NCBI RefSeq assembly: GCF_900142075.1
Contig: NZ_FQZO01000001.1
Coordinates: 806,001-870,000 of the forward strand
Direction: 5' to 3'
Length of the DNA: 64,000 bases
DNA from: Clostridium amylolyticum
GTDB lineage: Bacteria; Bacillota; Clostridia; Clostridiales; Clostridiaceae
Below, piece by piece: positions 53,602-61,705 of the stretch (within the stretch, counting starts at the first letter, position 1; each line of letters begins with the position of its first letter). A program made the translations under genes and the position numbers. The notes below the pieces were generated by a model. It made no database searches, was not told the DNA's origin, and was given only the letters and a program-made list of their open reading frames with translations.

Positions 53602-55149
53602 ATGAAAATAGAGCAACTATTATATCCTGCAATTGTTATAGTTATATTCAGTATTGTCCTATTTATTGAATTTAAAATAAGAATGAAACTATCAAAACAA
53701 AAAATTGTTAAGGTAGAGGAAGAAACTCAGGCAGTACTTGAAGATGCTAAAAAACAATCAGAGGCATTGAAAAAAGAATCTATTCTTGAAGCAAAAGAAG
53801 AGGTTCACAGATTAAGATCAGATTTTGAAAAGGAAACAAGAGAAAGACGTAATGAAATCCAGAGGCTTGAAAGAAGACTTATTCAAAGAGAAGAATCTTT
53901 AGACAAAAAAAGTGACTTGCTAGAAAAAAGAGAGGACTCTTTAAACAAAAAGTCTCAAGAAATTCAAAATCTTGAAGATAGTATTCAAGGTTTATACAAT
54001 AAACAAAGACAAGAATTAGAAAGAATTTCTGGATTATCAACTGAAGAAGCAAAACAAATTTTATTGGATGAAATTAGTAGAGAGATTAAGCACGATGCAG
54101 CAGTAATGATAAAAGAAGTGGAATCCAAAGCTAAAGAAGAAGCTGATAAAAAGGCTAGAGAAATTATTACTACAGCAATACAAAGATGTGCTGCTGATCA
54201 TGTATCAGAAACCACAGTTCATGTTGTTACCCTTCCAAATGATGAAATGAAGGGTAGAATAATAGGAAGAGAAGGTAGAAATATCCGAACTTTAGAAACA
54301 TTAACGGGGGTAGATTTAATAATCGATGATACTCCAGAAGCTGTTATACTCTCAAGTTTTGATCCTATAAGAAGAGAAGTAGCAAGACTGGCTCTTGAAA
54401 AATTAATTGTAGATGGTAGAATACATCCTGCAAGAATTGAAGAAATGGTAGAAAGAGCTAAAAAAGACCTTGACAACGAAATTAAAGAAGAAGGTGAGCA
54501 AGCTACCTTTGAAACAGGTATAAATGCAGTTCACCCAGAAATAATTAAGTTACTAGGAAGACTAAAGTACAGAACTAGTTATGGCCAAAATGTACTAAAG
54601 CACTCCATAGAAGTTTCTTACTTAGCAGGTTTAATGGCTTCAGAGCTAGGTTTAGATCCTACTATAGCAAAGAGAGCTGGATTATTACATGATATAGGAA
54701 AAGCTGTAGATCACGAATATGAAGGACCTCATGCCCTTATAGGTGGAGATTTAGCTAAAAAGTATCATGAATCACCTATAGTTGTAAATGCCATTGCTGC
54801 TCATCATGGAGATGTAGAAATGCAATCTTTAGAAGCAGTTTTAGTGCAAGCAGCTGATGCTATATCTGCTGCAAGACCAGGTGCAAGACGTGAAACTTTA
54901 GAAGCTTATATTAAGAGATTAGAAAAGTTAGAAGAAATAGCGAATTCCTATGAAGGTGTTGAGAAATCTTTTGCTATTCAAGCTGGTAGAGAAATAAGAA
55001 TTATGGTTAAGCCAGAAATAGTAGATGATGCAGGCTCTGTTGAAATGGCTAGAAACATAGTAAAGACCATTGAAAACGAATTAGAATACCCAGGTCAAAT
55101 AAAAATAAACGTAATCAGAGAAACCCGTGCTATTGATTATGCAAAATAA
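53602..55149 (+). CDS. rny: Ribonuclease Y
   Basis: RNase Y is the membrane-bound endonuclease that starts bulk mRNA decay in Firmicutes. The 515-residue product has an N-terminal membrane span (about residues 5-23), a long coiled coil, a KH domain (MKGRIIGREGRNIRTLETL) and an HD domain (AGLLHDIGKAVDHEYEGPH; AIAAHHGD). ATG 53602 follows AAGGAGGTG; the frame from 53569 lacks a ribosome site. A spoVS gene follows, as in many clostridia. Confidence 0.97.
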   Translation: MKIEQLLYPAIVIVIFSIVLFIEFKIRMKLSKQKIVKVEEETQAVLEDAKKQSEALKKESILEAKEEVHRLRSDFEKETRERRNEIQRLERRLIQREESLDKKSDLLEKREDSLNKKSQEIQNLEDSIQGLYNKQRQELERISGLSTEEAKQILLDEISREIKHDAAVMIKEVESKAKEEADKKAREIITTAIQRCAADHVSETTVHVVTLPNDEMKGRIIGREGRNIRTLETLTGVDLIIDDTPEAVILSSFDPIRREVARLALEKLIVDGRIHPARIEEMVERAKKDLDNEIKEEGEQATFETGINAVHPEIIKLLGRLKYRTSYGQNVLKHSIEVSYLAGLMASELGLDPTIAKRAGLLHDIGKAVDHEYEGPHALIGGDLAKKYHESPIVVNAIAAHHGDVEMQSLEAVLVQAADAISAARPGARRETLEAYIKRLEKLEEIANSYEGVEKSFAIQAGREIRIMVKPEIVDDAGSVEMARNIVKTIENELEYPGQIKINVIRETRAIDYAK

Positions 55150-55152
55150 GTT

Positions 55153-55189
55153 AAAAAATACATTTTGTGAAAACAAAATGTATTTTTTT
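55153..55189 (+). terminator. Terminator after rny
   Basis: AAAAAATACATTTTGT and its complement form a perfect 16-bp stem with a GAAA loop and a T tail. Confidence 0.85.
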
Positions 55190-55311
55190 AATTTTGTGAT
55201 AAAATCCAAAGGTTTTTTAAAACCTATGTAGAATATATTAATATGTAACAATATATACATTTATGTAAACGATATTATAGCAAAGCTTAGTGTATTAGGA
55301 GGGAATCCACA

Positions 55312-55572
55312 ATGGAAGTATTAAAAGTTTCAACAAAATCCAATCCAAATTCTGTAGCAGGCGCTCTTGCCGCAATTATAAAAGAAAAAAATATTGTAGA
55401 AATACAGGCTGTAGGAGCAGGTGCAATAAATCAAGCTGTTAAGGCTATTGCCATTGCAAGAGGCTTTGTAGCCCCCAGTGGTAAAGACATTGTATGTGTT
55501 CCAGCTTTTACCGACATACAAATAGATGGTGAGGAAAGAACAGCAATAAAGCTTATTGTCCAACCTAGATAA
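55312..55572 (+). CDS. spoVS: Stage V sporulation protein S
   Basis: This 86-residue protein is the SpoVS copy in the usual place after rny. It reads MEVLKVSTKSNPNSVAGALA and VPAFTDIQIDGEERTAIK. SpoVS is needed for normal spore coat assembly in B. subtilis. The gene is a separate unit bounded by terminators, with GGAGGG before the start. A possible sigma-H type -10 (AGAAT near 55231) lies upstream, but the -35 match is weak. Copy one is at 7709. Confidence 0.93.
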   Translation: MEVLKVSTKSNPNSVAGALAAIIKEKNIVEIQAVGAGAINQAVKAIAIARGFVAPSGKDIVCVPAFTDIQIDGEERTAIKLIVQPR

Positions 55573-55601
55573 ATAAAAGGGCGTGGTGCCCTTTTATTTA
55601 T
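55571..55601 (+). terminator. Terminator after spoVS
   Basis: AAATAAAAGGGC-gtggt-GCCCTTTTATTT is a perfect 12-bp stem. Confidence 0.88.
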
Positions 55602-55707
55602 AATATTTACATGTATAGTTTTAAATGTTATATTTAAAGTGATATTAATTTTGTATATGAAATTAATAAATAAAAATATTAAAATTTAACAATCGGGGGC
55701 AATTAAA

Positions 55708-56901
55708 ATGAAGTTATCACAGGTGGCAAAAACACTTTCTCCATCCGTTACTTTATCAATTACCGCTAAAGCGAAACAAATGAAGCAGCAAGGATTAGAT
55801 GTTGTTAGTTTTGGTGCTGGGGAACCAGACTTTAACACACCTATAAATATACAGGATGCTGCTATAGAAGCTATCAGGGAAGGTAAGACTAAGTATACTC
55901 CTGCTTCAGGAATTATTGAGCTAAAAAAAGCTATATGCAAAAAATTATTGCAAGATAATAATCTCTCATATAGCGAGAATCAAATTGTAGTTTCCACAGG
56001 AGCTAAACAGTGTTTATCTAATTTATTTCAAGCGATTTTAGATCCCGGTGATGAGGTTCTTATACCAGTTCCATACTGGGTTAGCTATCCGGAACTTATA
56101 AAGTTATATTATGGTGTACCTGTATTTGTAGAAGGTAATAAGGATAACAATTATAAGTACGATGTGCAAACTTTAGAATCAAAAGTTACTAAGAATACTA
56201 AAGCTATATTGATTAATAGTCCTAATAATCCTACAGGGACTATTTACAATCACAAAGAGTTAATTGAGCTTGCTGAATTTGCAAAAAAACACGACTTAAT
56301 TATCATATCAGATGAAATATACGAAAAACTTATCTACGGAAACTATAAACATGAAAGTATAGCAAGTATAAGTGAAGATTCTTTCTCTAGAACCGTAGTA
56401 ATTAATGGAGTATCTAAATCTTATGCCATGACTGGTTGGAGAATTGGTTATGCTGCAGGAAACAAAGATATTATATCTCTAATGAGCAGCATACAGAGTC
56501 ATACCACTTCAAATCCTACTAGTATAGCACAATACGCTGCTTTAGAAGCATTAGCAGGTCCTCAGGACAAGCTTCATGAAATGGTGAGAACCTTTAGTAC
56601 TAGAAGAGATCTTATGATAGAAGAACTCTCAAAAATTAAAAATATAAGCACTATCGTACCAGATGGAGCGTTTTATGTTATGGTTAACATAGCTAATGTT
56701 TTAGGTAAAACAGCTGAGGGTGTTACTATTAAAAACTCCATGGATTTTTCAGAAATATTGCTGGAGAAACACCTAGTAGCAGTGATACCAGGCGTAGCTT
56801 TTGGTTTAGATAATTATATAAGATTATCTTATGCCACTTCGGAGGATAACATAATTGAAGGTATTTGTAGAATAAAAAAATTTATTAATAGTATTAAATA
56901 G
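55708..56901 (+). CDS. Class I aminotransferase, probably aspartate aminotransferase
   Basis: The 397-residue PLP enzyme has FGAGEPDFNTP, NSPNNPTGTIY, ISDEIYEKLIYG, and the lysine loop NGVSKSYAMTGWRIGYAAG, the AspB-type fold class I pattern. It probably exchanges amino groups between aspartate and 2-oxoglutarate, although related enzymes with other substrates look alike. GGGGGC precedes ATG 55708. A PTS IIA gene follows 50 bases later. Confidence 0.88.
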   Translation: MKLSQVAKTLSPSVTLSITAKAKQMKQQGLDVVSFGAGEPDFNTPINIQDAAIEAIREGKTKYTPASGIIELKKAICKKLLQDNNLSYSENQIVVSTGAKQCLSNLFQAILDPGDEVLIPVPYWVSYPELIKLYYGVPVFVEGNKDNNYKYDVQTLESKVTKNTKAILINSPNNPTGTIYNHKELIELAEFAKKHDLIIISDEIYEKLIYGNYKHESIASISEDSFSRTVVINGVSKSYAMTGWRIGYAAGNKDIISLMSSIQSHTTSNPTSIAQYAALEALAGPQDKLHEMVRTFSTRRDLMIEELSKIKNISTIVPDGAFYVMVNIANVLGKTAEGVTIKNSMDFSEILLEKHLVAVIPGVAFGLDNYIRLSYATSEDNIIEGICRIKKFINSIK

Positions 56902-56951
56902 TAATAATATATATTGAAACTTTACGACTAAATGTTTTTGGAGGTATCATA

Positions 56952-57410
56952 ATGAATAAAGAAGTAAATTTAATTTTACCCATCGACGGAAAGGTGATCC
57001 CATTATCAGAGGTAAATAGCTACTTATTTAATAACAAAATGTTAGGTGATGGAATTGCTATTAAGCCTGAAGATAACTTTGTATATTCACCTATAGATGG
57101 AGAAATAACATTAGTATATGAAGCTAAGCACGCTATCGCAATTAAGTCTCCAGAAGGACTGAACATAATGATTCACGTAGGTTTGGATACAGTTAAGCTA
57201 GAAGGCAGGGGATTTGCCTCTTATGTAAAAGTAGGAGATAAAGTAAAGGCTGGAGATAAAATTCTATTTTTTGATAGAGAATATGTTGAATTAAAATCTT
57301 CCACCACCACTCCTGTAGTAATAACTAACTCAGAACTAATTGAATCTATAGAAGTAGATTATCATGCTTCTAAATCAAAACAAGAATTTCTTCATATTAC
57401 CCTTAAATAA
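56952..57410 (+). CDS. crr: PTS glucose-type IIA protein
   Basis: The 152-residue protein is a free-standing EIIA of the glucose family, which passes phosphate from HPr to sugar permeases. It has EAKHAIAIKS (His60) and the phosphorylated histidine in IMIHVGLDTVKL (His75), and YSPIDGEITLVYEAKHA. GGAGGT precedes the start. It is placed just before ptsH, but no sugar permease is nearby, so it may serve several EIIBC proteins. Confidence 0.93.
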   Translation: MNKEVNLILPIDGKVIPLSEVNSYLFNNKMLGDGIAIKPEDNFVYSPIDGEITLVYEAKHAIAIKSPEGLNIMIHVGLDTVKLEGRGFASYVKVGDKVKAGDKILFFDREYVELKSSTTTPVVITNSELIESIEVDYHASKSKQEFLHITLK

Positions 57411-57419
57411 CTTTAAGTA

Positions 57420-57447
57420 TTGAATTTATGAATAATAATGTTATAAT
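57420..57447 (+). promoter_or_regulatory. Promoter for ptsH
   Basis: TTGAAT at 57420-57425 and TATAAT at 57442-57447 are 16 bases apart, between crr and ptsH. Confidence 0.6.
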
Positions 57448-57513
57448 AAAATAGTTACATATTTTATTATAAATAAAATAACATAAAATAATTTAAGCAA
57501 AGAGGTGTATAGA

Positions 57514-57774
57514 ATGGTAGCTAAAGAAGTCGTAGTTAAAAATGCCACTGGTTTACATGCTAGACCAGCAACATTATTAGTAAAAAAAGCTTCATCCTTT
57601 AAATCTGATATAAGTATTGAGTTTAACGGAAAAAAAGCTAATGTAAAAAGTCTTATCGGAGTATTATCCTTAGGGGTAACAAAAGATTCCAAGGTTAATG
57701 TTATAGCTTCAGGCGATGATGAAACATTAGCAGTAGAAGAAATCGTTAAATTAATTAGTTCTCTAGAAGAGTAA
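57514..57774 (+). CDS. ptsH: Phosphocarrier protein HPr
   Basis: HPr carries phosphate from enzyme I to EIIA proteins and, when phosphorylated on serine, mediates CcpA catabolite repression. With ATG 57514 (behind AGAGGTG) as start, the 86-residue product has NATGLHARPAT with the active histidine exactly at position 15 and VKSLIGVLSLG with the regulatory serine at 46. His15 excludes Crh. A GTG at 57505 would shift these numbers. ptsI is not adjacent. Confidence 0.95.
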   Translation: MVAKEVVVKNATGLHARPATLLVKKASSFKSDISIEFNGKKANVKSLIGVLSLGVTKDSKVNVIASGDDETLAVEEIVKLISSLEE

Positions 57775-57807
57775 AAAAAGAGATCACAAGTTGTGATCTC
57801 TTTTTTT
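57773..57807. terminator. Bidirectional terminator between ptsH and the DUF378 gene
   Basis: AGAGATCACAA and TTGTGATCTCT form a perfect stem flanked by an A run and a T run, serving both converging genes. Confidence 0.88.
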
Positions 57808-57811
57808 ACTC

Positions 57812-58036
57812 TTATTTTTTAAATTTCATATTAATGGATTTGCTTCTAAATAATAAGAGAATTAAATTAATTGCGGCAGCACCAATTAATATATAAACTA
57901 TTCTTTGTAAGATAGGTAAGCTTCCAAATATGAGTTCAACAAGATCTAGATTAGCTATTCCTATTAAACCCCAATTAATAGCTCCTATTAAAACCAAAAT
58001 AAAAGATATCTTATCTAGTAGACTTAATTTATACAT
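57812..58036 (-). CDS. DUF378 small membrane protein (YuzA-like)
   Basis: The 74-residue leftward product has two membrane spans, with LDKISFILVLIGAINWGLIG and LVELIFGSLPILQRIVYILIG, the pattern of DUF378. The function is unknown. ATG 58036 follows GGAGG; a start at 58054 would put that site inside the gene. It stands alone between ptsH and purB, sharing a terminator with ptsH. Confidence 0.85.
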   Translation of the reverse strand: MYKLSLLDKISFILVLIGAINWGLIGIANLDLVELIFGSLPILQRIVYILIGAAAINLILLLFRSKSINMKFKK

Positions 58037-58164
58037 TCCTACTCCTCCAAACATTATATAACTTAATAAATTATATTAAACTCTATAAAAAATAGAACTA
58101 TTATCATTCTAAAATATGATATAATACATTTGTTGAATATTACAATACGCATGGAGGTAGGCTG

Positions 58165-59595
58165 ATGAGAACTGAATATAACACCCCTTTAAATTCAAGG
58201 TATTCTTCTAAGGAAATGAGTTACCTATTCTCAGATGAAAAGAAATTTACTACTTGGAGAGAGTTATGGACCGCATTGGCGGAAGGAGAAAAAGAGCTAG
58301 GACTTGACATTACAGATGAGCAAATTAGTGAGTTAAAGAGTAATATACATAATATTAATTTCGAAGCTGCAGAAGAAAAAGAAAGAGAAATAAGGCATGA
58401 TGTAATGAGTCATGTTTATGCTTATGGTTTACAATGTCCTAATGCAAAAAAAATCATTCATCTAGGAGCTACTAGTTGTTTTGTAGGAGACAATACTGAC
58501 ATAATAATAATGAAGGAAGCTCTTTTAATAATTAAGAAAAAACTCATAAATGTGATTTTACAACTATCTGATTTTGCAAAAAAATATAAAGATATTCCCA
58601 CATTAGGTTTTACCCACTACCAACCCGCTCAACTAACTACTGTAGGTAAGAGAGCCACCCTCTGGATCCAAGATCTTGTACTAGATCTAGAAAACTTAGA
58701 TTTTACTATATCTAAGTTAAAGTTAAGAGGAGTTAAAGGAACCACCGGTACTCAGGCAAGTTTCATGGCTTTGTTTGACAATAATGAAGATAAAGTTAAA
58801 ATGCTAGATAAAATAGTAGCAAATAAAATGGGATTTAGTGAGAGTTACGCTGTAACAGGTCAAACTTACCCAAGAAAAGTAGATTCCATTATTTTAAATA
58901 CATTATCAGAAATAGCACAAAGTGCTTATAAATTTAGTAATGACATTCGTCTTTTACAAAGCATGAAAGAAATTGAAGAACCTTTTGAAGAAAAACAGGT
59001 AGGTTCCTCTGCTATGGCTTATAAAAGAAATCCTATGCGTTCTGAAAGAATGGGAGCATTAGCAAGATATGTTATAGTAGATTCATTAAATCCTGCCATT
59101 ACAGCCTCCACACAATGGTTTGAAAGAACTTTAGATGATTCAGCTAACAAGAGAATAGCTGTTTCTGAGGCTTTCTTAGCGCTGGATGGAGTATTAAACT
59201 TATATATTAATATTTCTAAAAATCTTGTAGTATACGAAAAGGTGATTTCTACTCACGTAAACAATGAACTTCCATTTATGGCTACAGAAAATATCCTAAT
59301 GGAATGTGTAATGCGAGGAGGAGACAGACAAGATCTACACGAAAGAATAAGAGAACATTCTATGGCTGCGGCAAAACAGGTTAAAACTTTAGGACTACCT
59401 AATGACCTCATAGAAAGAATAATAAAAGATAACTCCTTTAATATGAATAAAGATGAGATTGAAAGTATTTTAAATCCAAATAATTTTATAGGACGCGCTC
59501 CTAATCAAGTAATAGACTTTATTGAAAACATAGTAAATCCAATAATAAATAGTAATAAAGACTTAATAGGTATTAATTCAGAAGTTTTAGTATAA
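58165..59595 (+). CDS. purB: Adenylosuccinate lyase
   Basis: PurB catalyses two steps of purine synthesis, releasing fumarate from SAICAR and adenylosuccinate. The 476-residue product has HLGATSCFVGDNTD, GFTHYQPAQLTTVGKR and the fumarase/lyase signature SSAMAYKRNPMRSERM. GGAGG precedes ATG 58165. It has no purine-gene neighbours here. A clear terminator follows. Confidence 0.95.
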   Translation: MRTEYNTPLNSRYSSKEMSYLFSDEKKFTTWRELWTALAEGEKELGLDITDEQISELKSNIHNINFEAAEEKEREIRHDVMSHVYAYGLQCPNAKKIIHLGATSCFVGDNTDIIIMKEALLIIKKKLINVILQLSDFAKKYKDIPTLGFTHYQPAQLTTVGKRATLWIQDLVLDLENLDFTISKLKLRGVKGTTGTQASFMALFDNNEDKVKMLDKIVANKMGFSESYAVTGQTYPRKVDSIILNTLSEIAQSAYKFSNDIRLLQSMKEIEEPFEEKQVGSSAMAYKRNPMRSERMGALARYVIVDSLNPAITASTQWFERTLDDSANKRIAVSEAFLALDGVLNLYINISKNLVVYEKVISTHVNNELPFMATENILMECVMRGGDRQDLHERIREHSMAAAKQVKTLGLPNDLIERIIKDNSFNMNKDEIESILNPNNFIGRAPNQVIDFIENIVNPIINSNKDLIGINSEVLV

Positions 59596-59599
59596 GATG

Positions 59600-59630
59600 A
59601 AAACACCCAGTTAAAAGCTGGGTGTTTTTG
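59600..59630 (+). terminator. Terminator after purB
   Basis: AAACACCCAG (59601-59610) pairs with CTGGGTGTTT (59618-59627), followed by T residues. Confidence 0.88.
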
Positions 59631-59895
59631 TTTTCCACAATTTACCTGTGGATATCCATAAAATTTGTTAAACATTATGACTTTTACAATAAATAACATT
59701 TAACTAACATTATAAACATTAAGGAATTTAAATAATTATTCAAGTTATATGTATAGCAAAAATATTTACAAAATACTATAATTAGATTTATTTAAACATA
59801 AATGTTAATGTTAAGTGCTTTTTGTCAAAAATATTGATTTTAAAATCACTTAAATGTAGAATACTATGATTATAATATTTTTAAAAAGATAAAAT
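59631..59895. other. Very AT-rich gap with one inverted pair of DnaA-box-like 9-mers
   Basis: TTTTCCACA (59631-59639) and TGTGGATAT (59648-59656) each differ by one base from the DnaA box or its complement and face each other. The rest of the stretch is very AT-rich with no ORF or structured RNA that I can recognise. Confidence 0.3.
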
Positions 59896-59923
59896 TTGCA
59901 TAAATCCATAACTGTAGTATAAT
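59896..59923 (+). promoter_or_regulatory. Promoter upstream of the Xer gene
   Basis: TTGCAT at 59896-59901 and a perfect TATAAT at 59918-59923 are 16 bases apart. Its transcript would carry a leader of about 160 bases before the recombinase gene. Confidence 0.55.
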
Positions 59924-59945
59924 AAAAGAGAAGGAGAGAGTGAAA

Positions 59946-59969
59946 ATGATGAATTTCTCTATTTTTTAA
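59946..59969 (+). CDS. Candidate leader peptide before the Xer gene (7 residues)
   Basis: ATG 59946, six bases after AAGGAGAGAG, encodes MMNFSIF and stops at TAA 59967-59969. A strong ribosome site in an otherwise non-coding leader, just downstream of a promoter and just upstream of a 13-bp hairpin, is the layout of an attenuation leader. There is no homology support. Confidence 0.4.
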   Translation: MMNFSIF

Positions 59970-59978
59970 CGCATAAAT

Positions 59979-60008
59979 AACGTCGCTAAATATACATTTA
60001 GCGACGTT
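59979..60008 (+). repeat. Perfect 13-bp hairpin in the Xer leader
   Basis: AACGTCGCTAAAT (59979-59991) and ATTTAGCGACGTT (59996-60008) pair perfectly around ATAC. A second possible stem, CTAAAATTT with AAATTTTAG, follows at about 60013-60044. The first is clearly more GC-rich than its surroundings. Confidence 0.75.
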
Positions 60009-60088
60009 AGAGCTAAAATTTCATTTACTCTTAGCAAATTTTAGTTTATTATATAGGCATACCACCCTATTAATAATTAAGGAGGTTT

Positions 60089-61087
60089 ATGTTTAAAATG
60101 AAATATTCCATTAAGTCTATACAAATAAATACATTACCTGATGCCATGAATGAATTCCTTAATTATTTATCTACCATTAAAGGAAAATCGCCAAATACAG
60201 TGAGGGCTTATAAAATTGATCTTACTATGTTTTTTAGGTTTATAAAATTGTATAAAGGTGCCATAAAGGATGATATAGATTTTGAAAAAATTCCTATAGA
60301 TGATATAGATAATGTATTCATTAGAAAGATTAAATTATCAGATTTATATGCTTTTATCGCTTTTTCAGAGGAATATAGAAACAATGGCAACTACGCCAAA
60401 GCCAGAAAAGTAGCTACTTTAAAGTCTTTTTTTAAGTACCTACACGGCAAGGCAAAGATTATAGATGAAAACCCCGCTGCAGAGCTGGAATCTCCTAAAA
60501 TAGATAAAAGAAACCCCGTGTACCTCACCCTGGATGAAAGTAAAAAGCTTTTACTTTCCATGGATGCCTCAGACAAAAATTATTATAGAGATCATTGTAT
60601 TTTAACTTTATTTTTAAACTGCGGCATGCGATTGTCCGAGCTGTGCAGCATAGACATAAATAAAATTAAAGGCGATACCCTAAGCATCATAGGTAAAGGA
60701 AATAAAGAAAGAACCATATACCTAAACTCAGCCTGTCTTAGGGCTATAGATGAATATTTAAGAGTAAGAGATGCATCAAAGGTACCCGATAATGAAAAAA
60801 ACGCTTTATTTATAAGCTCTAAAAACAGAAGAATAAATAAACGTTCCGTGGAAAGATTAGTGAAAAAACACATTTACATAGCCGGCTTAGATGAAAGCAA
60901 ATATACCCCTCACAAATTAAGACATACCGCCGCAACTCTAATGTACAAGCATGGTAACGTAGATATAAGAAGCCTGCAAATGATCCTAGGCCACGAAAAT
61001 ATATCCACCACACAAATATACACTCACGTAGACGATGAACGGCTAAGAGAAGCAGTGAACTCCAATCCACTCAGTGGATTGGAGTAA
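60089..61087 (+). CDS. Tyrosine recombinase (XerC/D-like)
   Basis: The 332-residue protein is a complete tyrosine recombinase: N-terminal SAM-like core-binding domain (LNYLSTIKGKSPNTVRAYKID), then the catalytic set R in GMRLSELC, H-R in HKLRHTAATLM, H in LGHENISTTQIYTH and the nucleophilic tyrosine in IYTHV. It probably resolves chromosome dimers or acts at a related site. Similar genes lie next to lexA in clostridia. No attachment-site repeats or phage genes surround it. The ribosome site AAGGAGG is three bases from ATG 60089 and 12 from the in-frame ATG 60098, so the start is uncertain. Confidence 0.88.
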   Translation: MFKMKYSIKSIQINTLPDAMNEFLNYLSTIKGKSPNTVRAYKIDLTMFFRFIKLYKGAIKDDIDFEKIPIDDIDNVFIRKIKLSDLYAFIAFSEEYRNNGNYAKARKVATLKSFFKYLHGKAKIIDENPAAELESPKIDKRNPVYLTLDESKKLLLSMDASDKNYYRDHCILTLFLNCGMRLSELCSIDINKIKGDTLSIIGKGNKERTIYLNSACLRAIDEYLRVRDASKVPDNEKNALFISSKNRRINKRSVERLVKKHIYIAGLDESKYTPHKLRHTAATLMYKHGNVDIRSLQMILGHENISTTQIYTHVDDERLREAVNSNPLSGLE

Positions 61088-61330
61088 TTGAGAATTTAAA
61101 ATTTAGAATTGAGAATGAAGGAAGAAACTCACAGAGTTTCAAAGAATATTATATCATTATAAAAAGAAGCTCCCTAGGGAGCTTCTTTTTATGTATTAGT
61201 TTTAAATTTTTCTGACTCTTTTTCAGGAAAATTATCCTTCATTCTACATTTTAAATTCTAAATTTTAAATTATTTTTGTGCATTCTAAATTCTACATTTT
61301 AAATTAAACTCTACATTCTCAATTCTCAAT
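61087..61330 (+). repeat. MITE-like intergenic repeat, copy B (after xer)
   Basis: The element begins with TTGAGAATTTAAAATTTAG and contains GAAACTC-aca-GAGTTTC, then AAGAAGCTCCC-ta-GGGAGCTTCTT with a T run, then a TTTTTCTGA/TCAGGAAAA stem, then ATCCTTCATTCTACATT, complementary to the left end. It continues as short AATTCTA/CATTCTA-type tandem units to about 61330 and overlaps the 3' end of the acidic-protein gene. Confidence 0.65.
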
Positions 61331-61558
61331 TTTCTTTAGTCTGTATAGTCCTGGGAATTCTTCTACGAAGTATTCTTCTAGATTTTCTTCATCTTCTAAA
61401 AGATCACTTAGGCCATCAATGTCCTCTATGAGCTCCCAAGGTGTTTCTTCTTCATCTTCTTCATAAGTATTGTTTAACTCATCATCGAGAATTTCTATAT
61501 CTTCTAATTCATCCACGTCTTTTAAATCTTGGAATATGTTATGATCCTTTTTATTCAT
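61319..61558 (-). CDS. Small acidic protein of unknown function
   Basis: The 79-residue leftward product is extremely acidic (MNKKDHNIFQDLKDVDELED start; EEDEEETPWELIEDI in the middle) with a more neutral tail FPGLYRLKKIEN. I do not recognise a family. The start ATG has a strong GGAGGGATAGT site and a well-formed promoter, so it is very likely real. Its last codons and stop fall in repeat copy B, so the repeat may have altered the C-terminus. It diverges from lexA with a LexA-box-like dyad between them. Confidence 0.7.
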   Translation of the reverse strand: MNKKDHNIFQDLKDVDELEDIEILDDELNNTYEEDEEETPWELIEDIDGLSDLLEDEENLEEYFVEEFPGLYRLKKIEN

Positions 61559-61603
61559 ACTATCCCTCCTATAATAACGGCATCTGCCTGTAGAACTTTT
61601 TAT

Positions 61604-61632
61604 ATTATATCAGAGATAAAATAAAAAATCAA
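61604..61632 (-). promoter_or_regulatory. Promoter for the acidic-protein gene
   Basis: On the minus strand, TTGATT (61632-61627) and TATAAT (61609-61604) are 17 bases apart, about 45 bases upstream of the start codon. Confidence 0.7.
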
Positions 61633-61640
61633 CAAAATGA

Positions 61641-61652
61641 GAACATAAGTTT
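61641..61652. promoter_or_regulatory. LexA-box-like dyad between lexA and the acidic-protein gene
   Basis: GAACATAAGTTT differs by one base from GAAC-N4-GTTC. It touches the lexA -35 box and lies eight bases upstream of the -35 of the divergent gene, so it could control both. This fits LexA autoregulation. Confidence 0.5.
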
Positions 61653-61679
61653 GATTCTGGAAAAATAGTATGCTATAAT
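61651..61679 (+). promoter_or_regulatory. Promoter for lexA
   Basis: TTGATT at 61651-61656 and TATAAT at 61674-61679 are 17 bases apart; the -35 overlaps the LexA-box-like dyad. Confidence 0.75.
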
Positions 61680-61705
61680 GAAAATAATAGTGAGGTGAAG
61701 CATAT

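Noticed and set aside
55708..56901. T-box or other riboswitch before the aminotransferase, crr or purB genes
   Set aside because: The upstream regions lack the T-box TGGNACCGCG sequence and other recognisable riboswitch cores.
60089..61087. Tyrosine recombinase as the marker of a prophage or integrative element
   Set aside because: No phage, conjugation or cargo genes, no tRNA and no direct repeats were seen nearby; neighbours (purB, lexA, hfq) are core genes, so a housekeeping Xer role is more likely.
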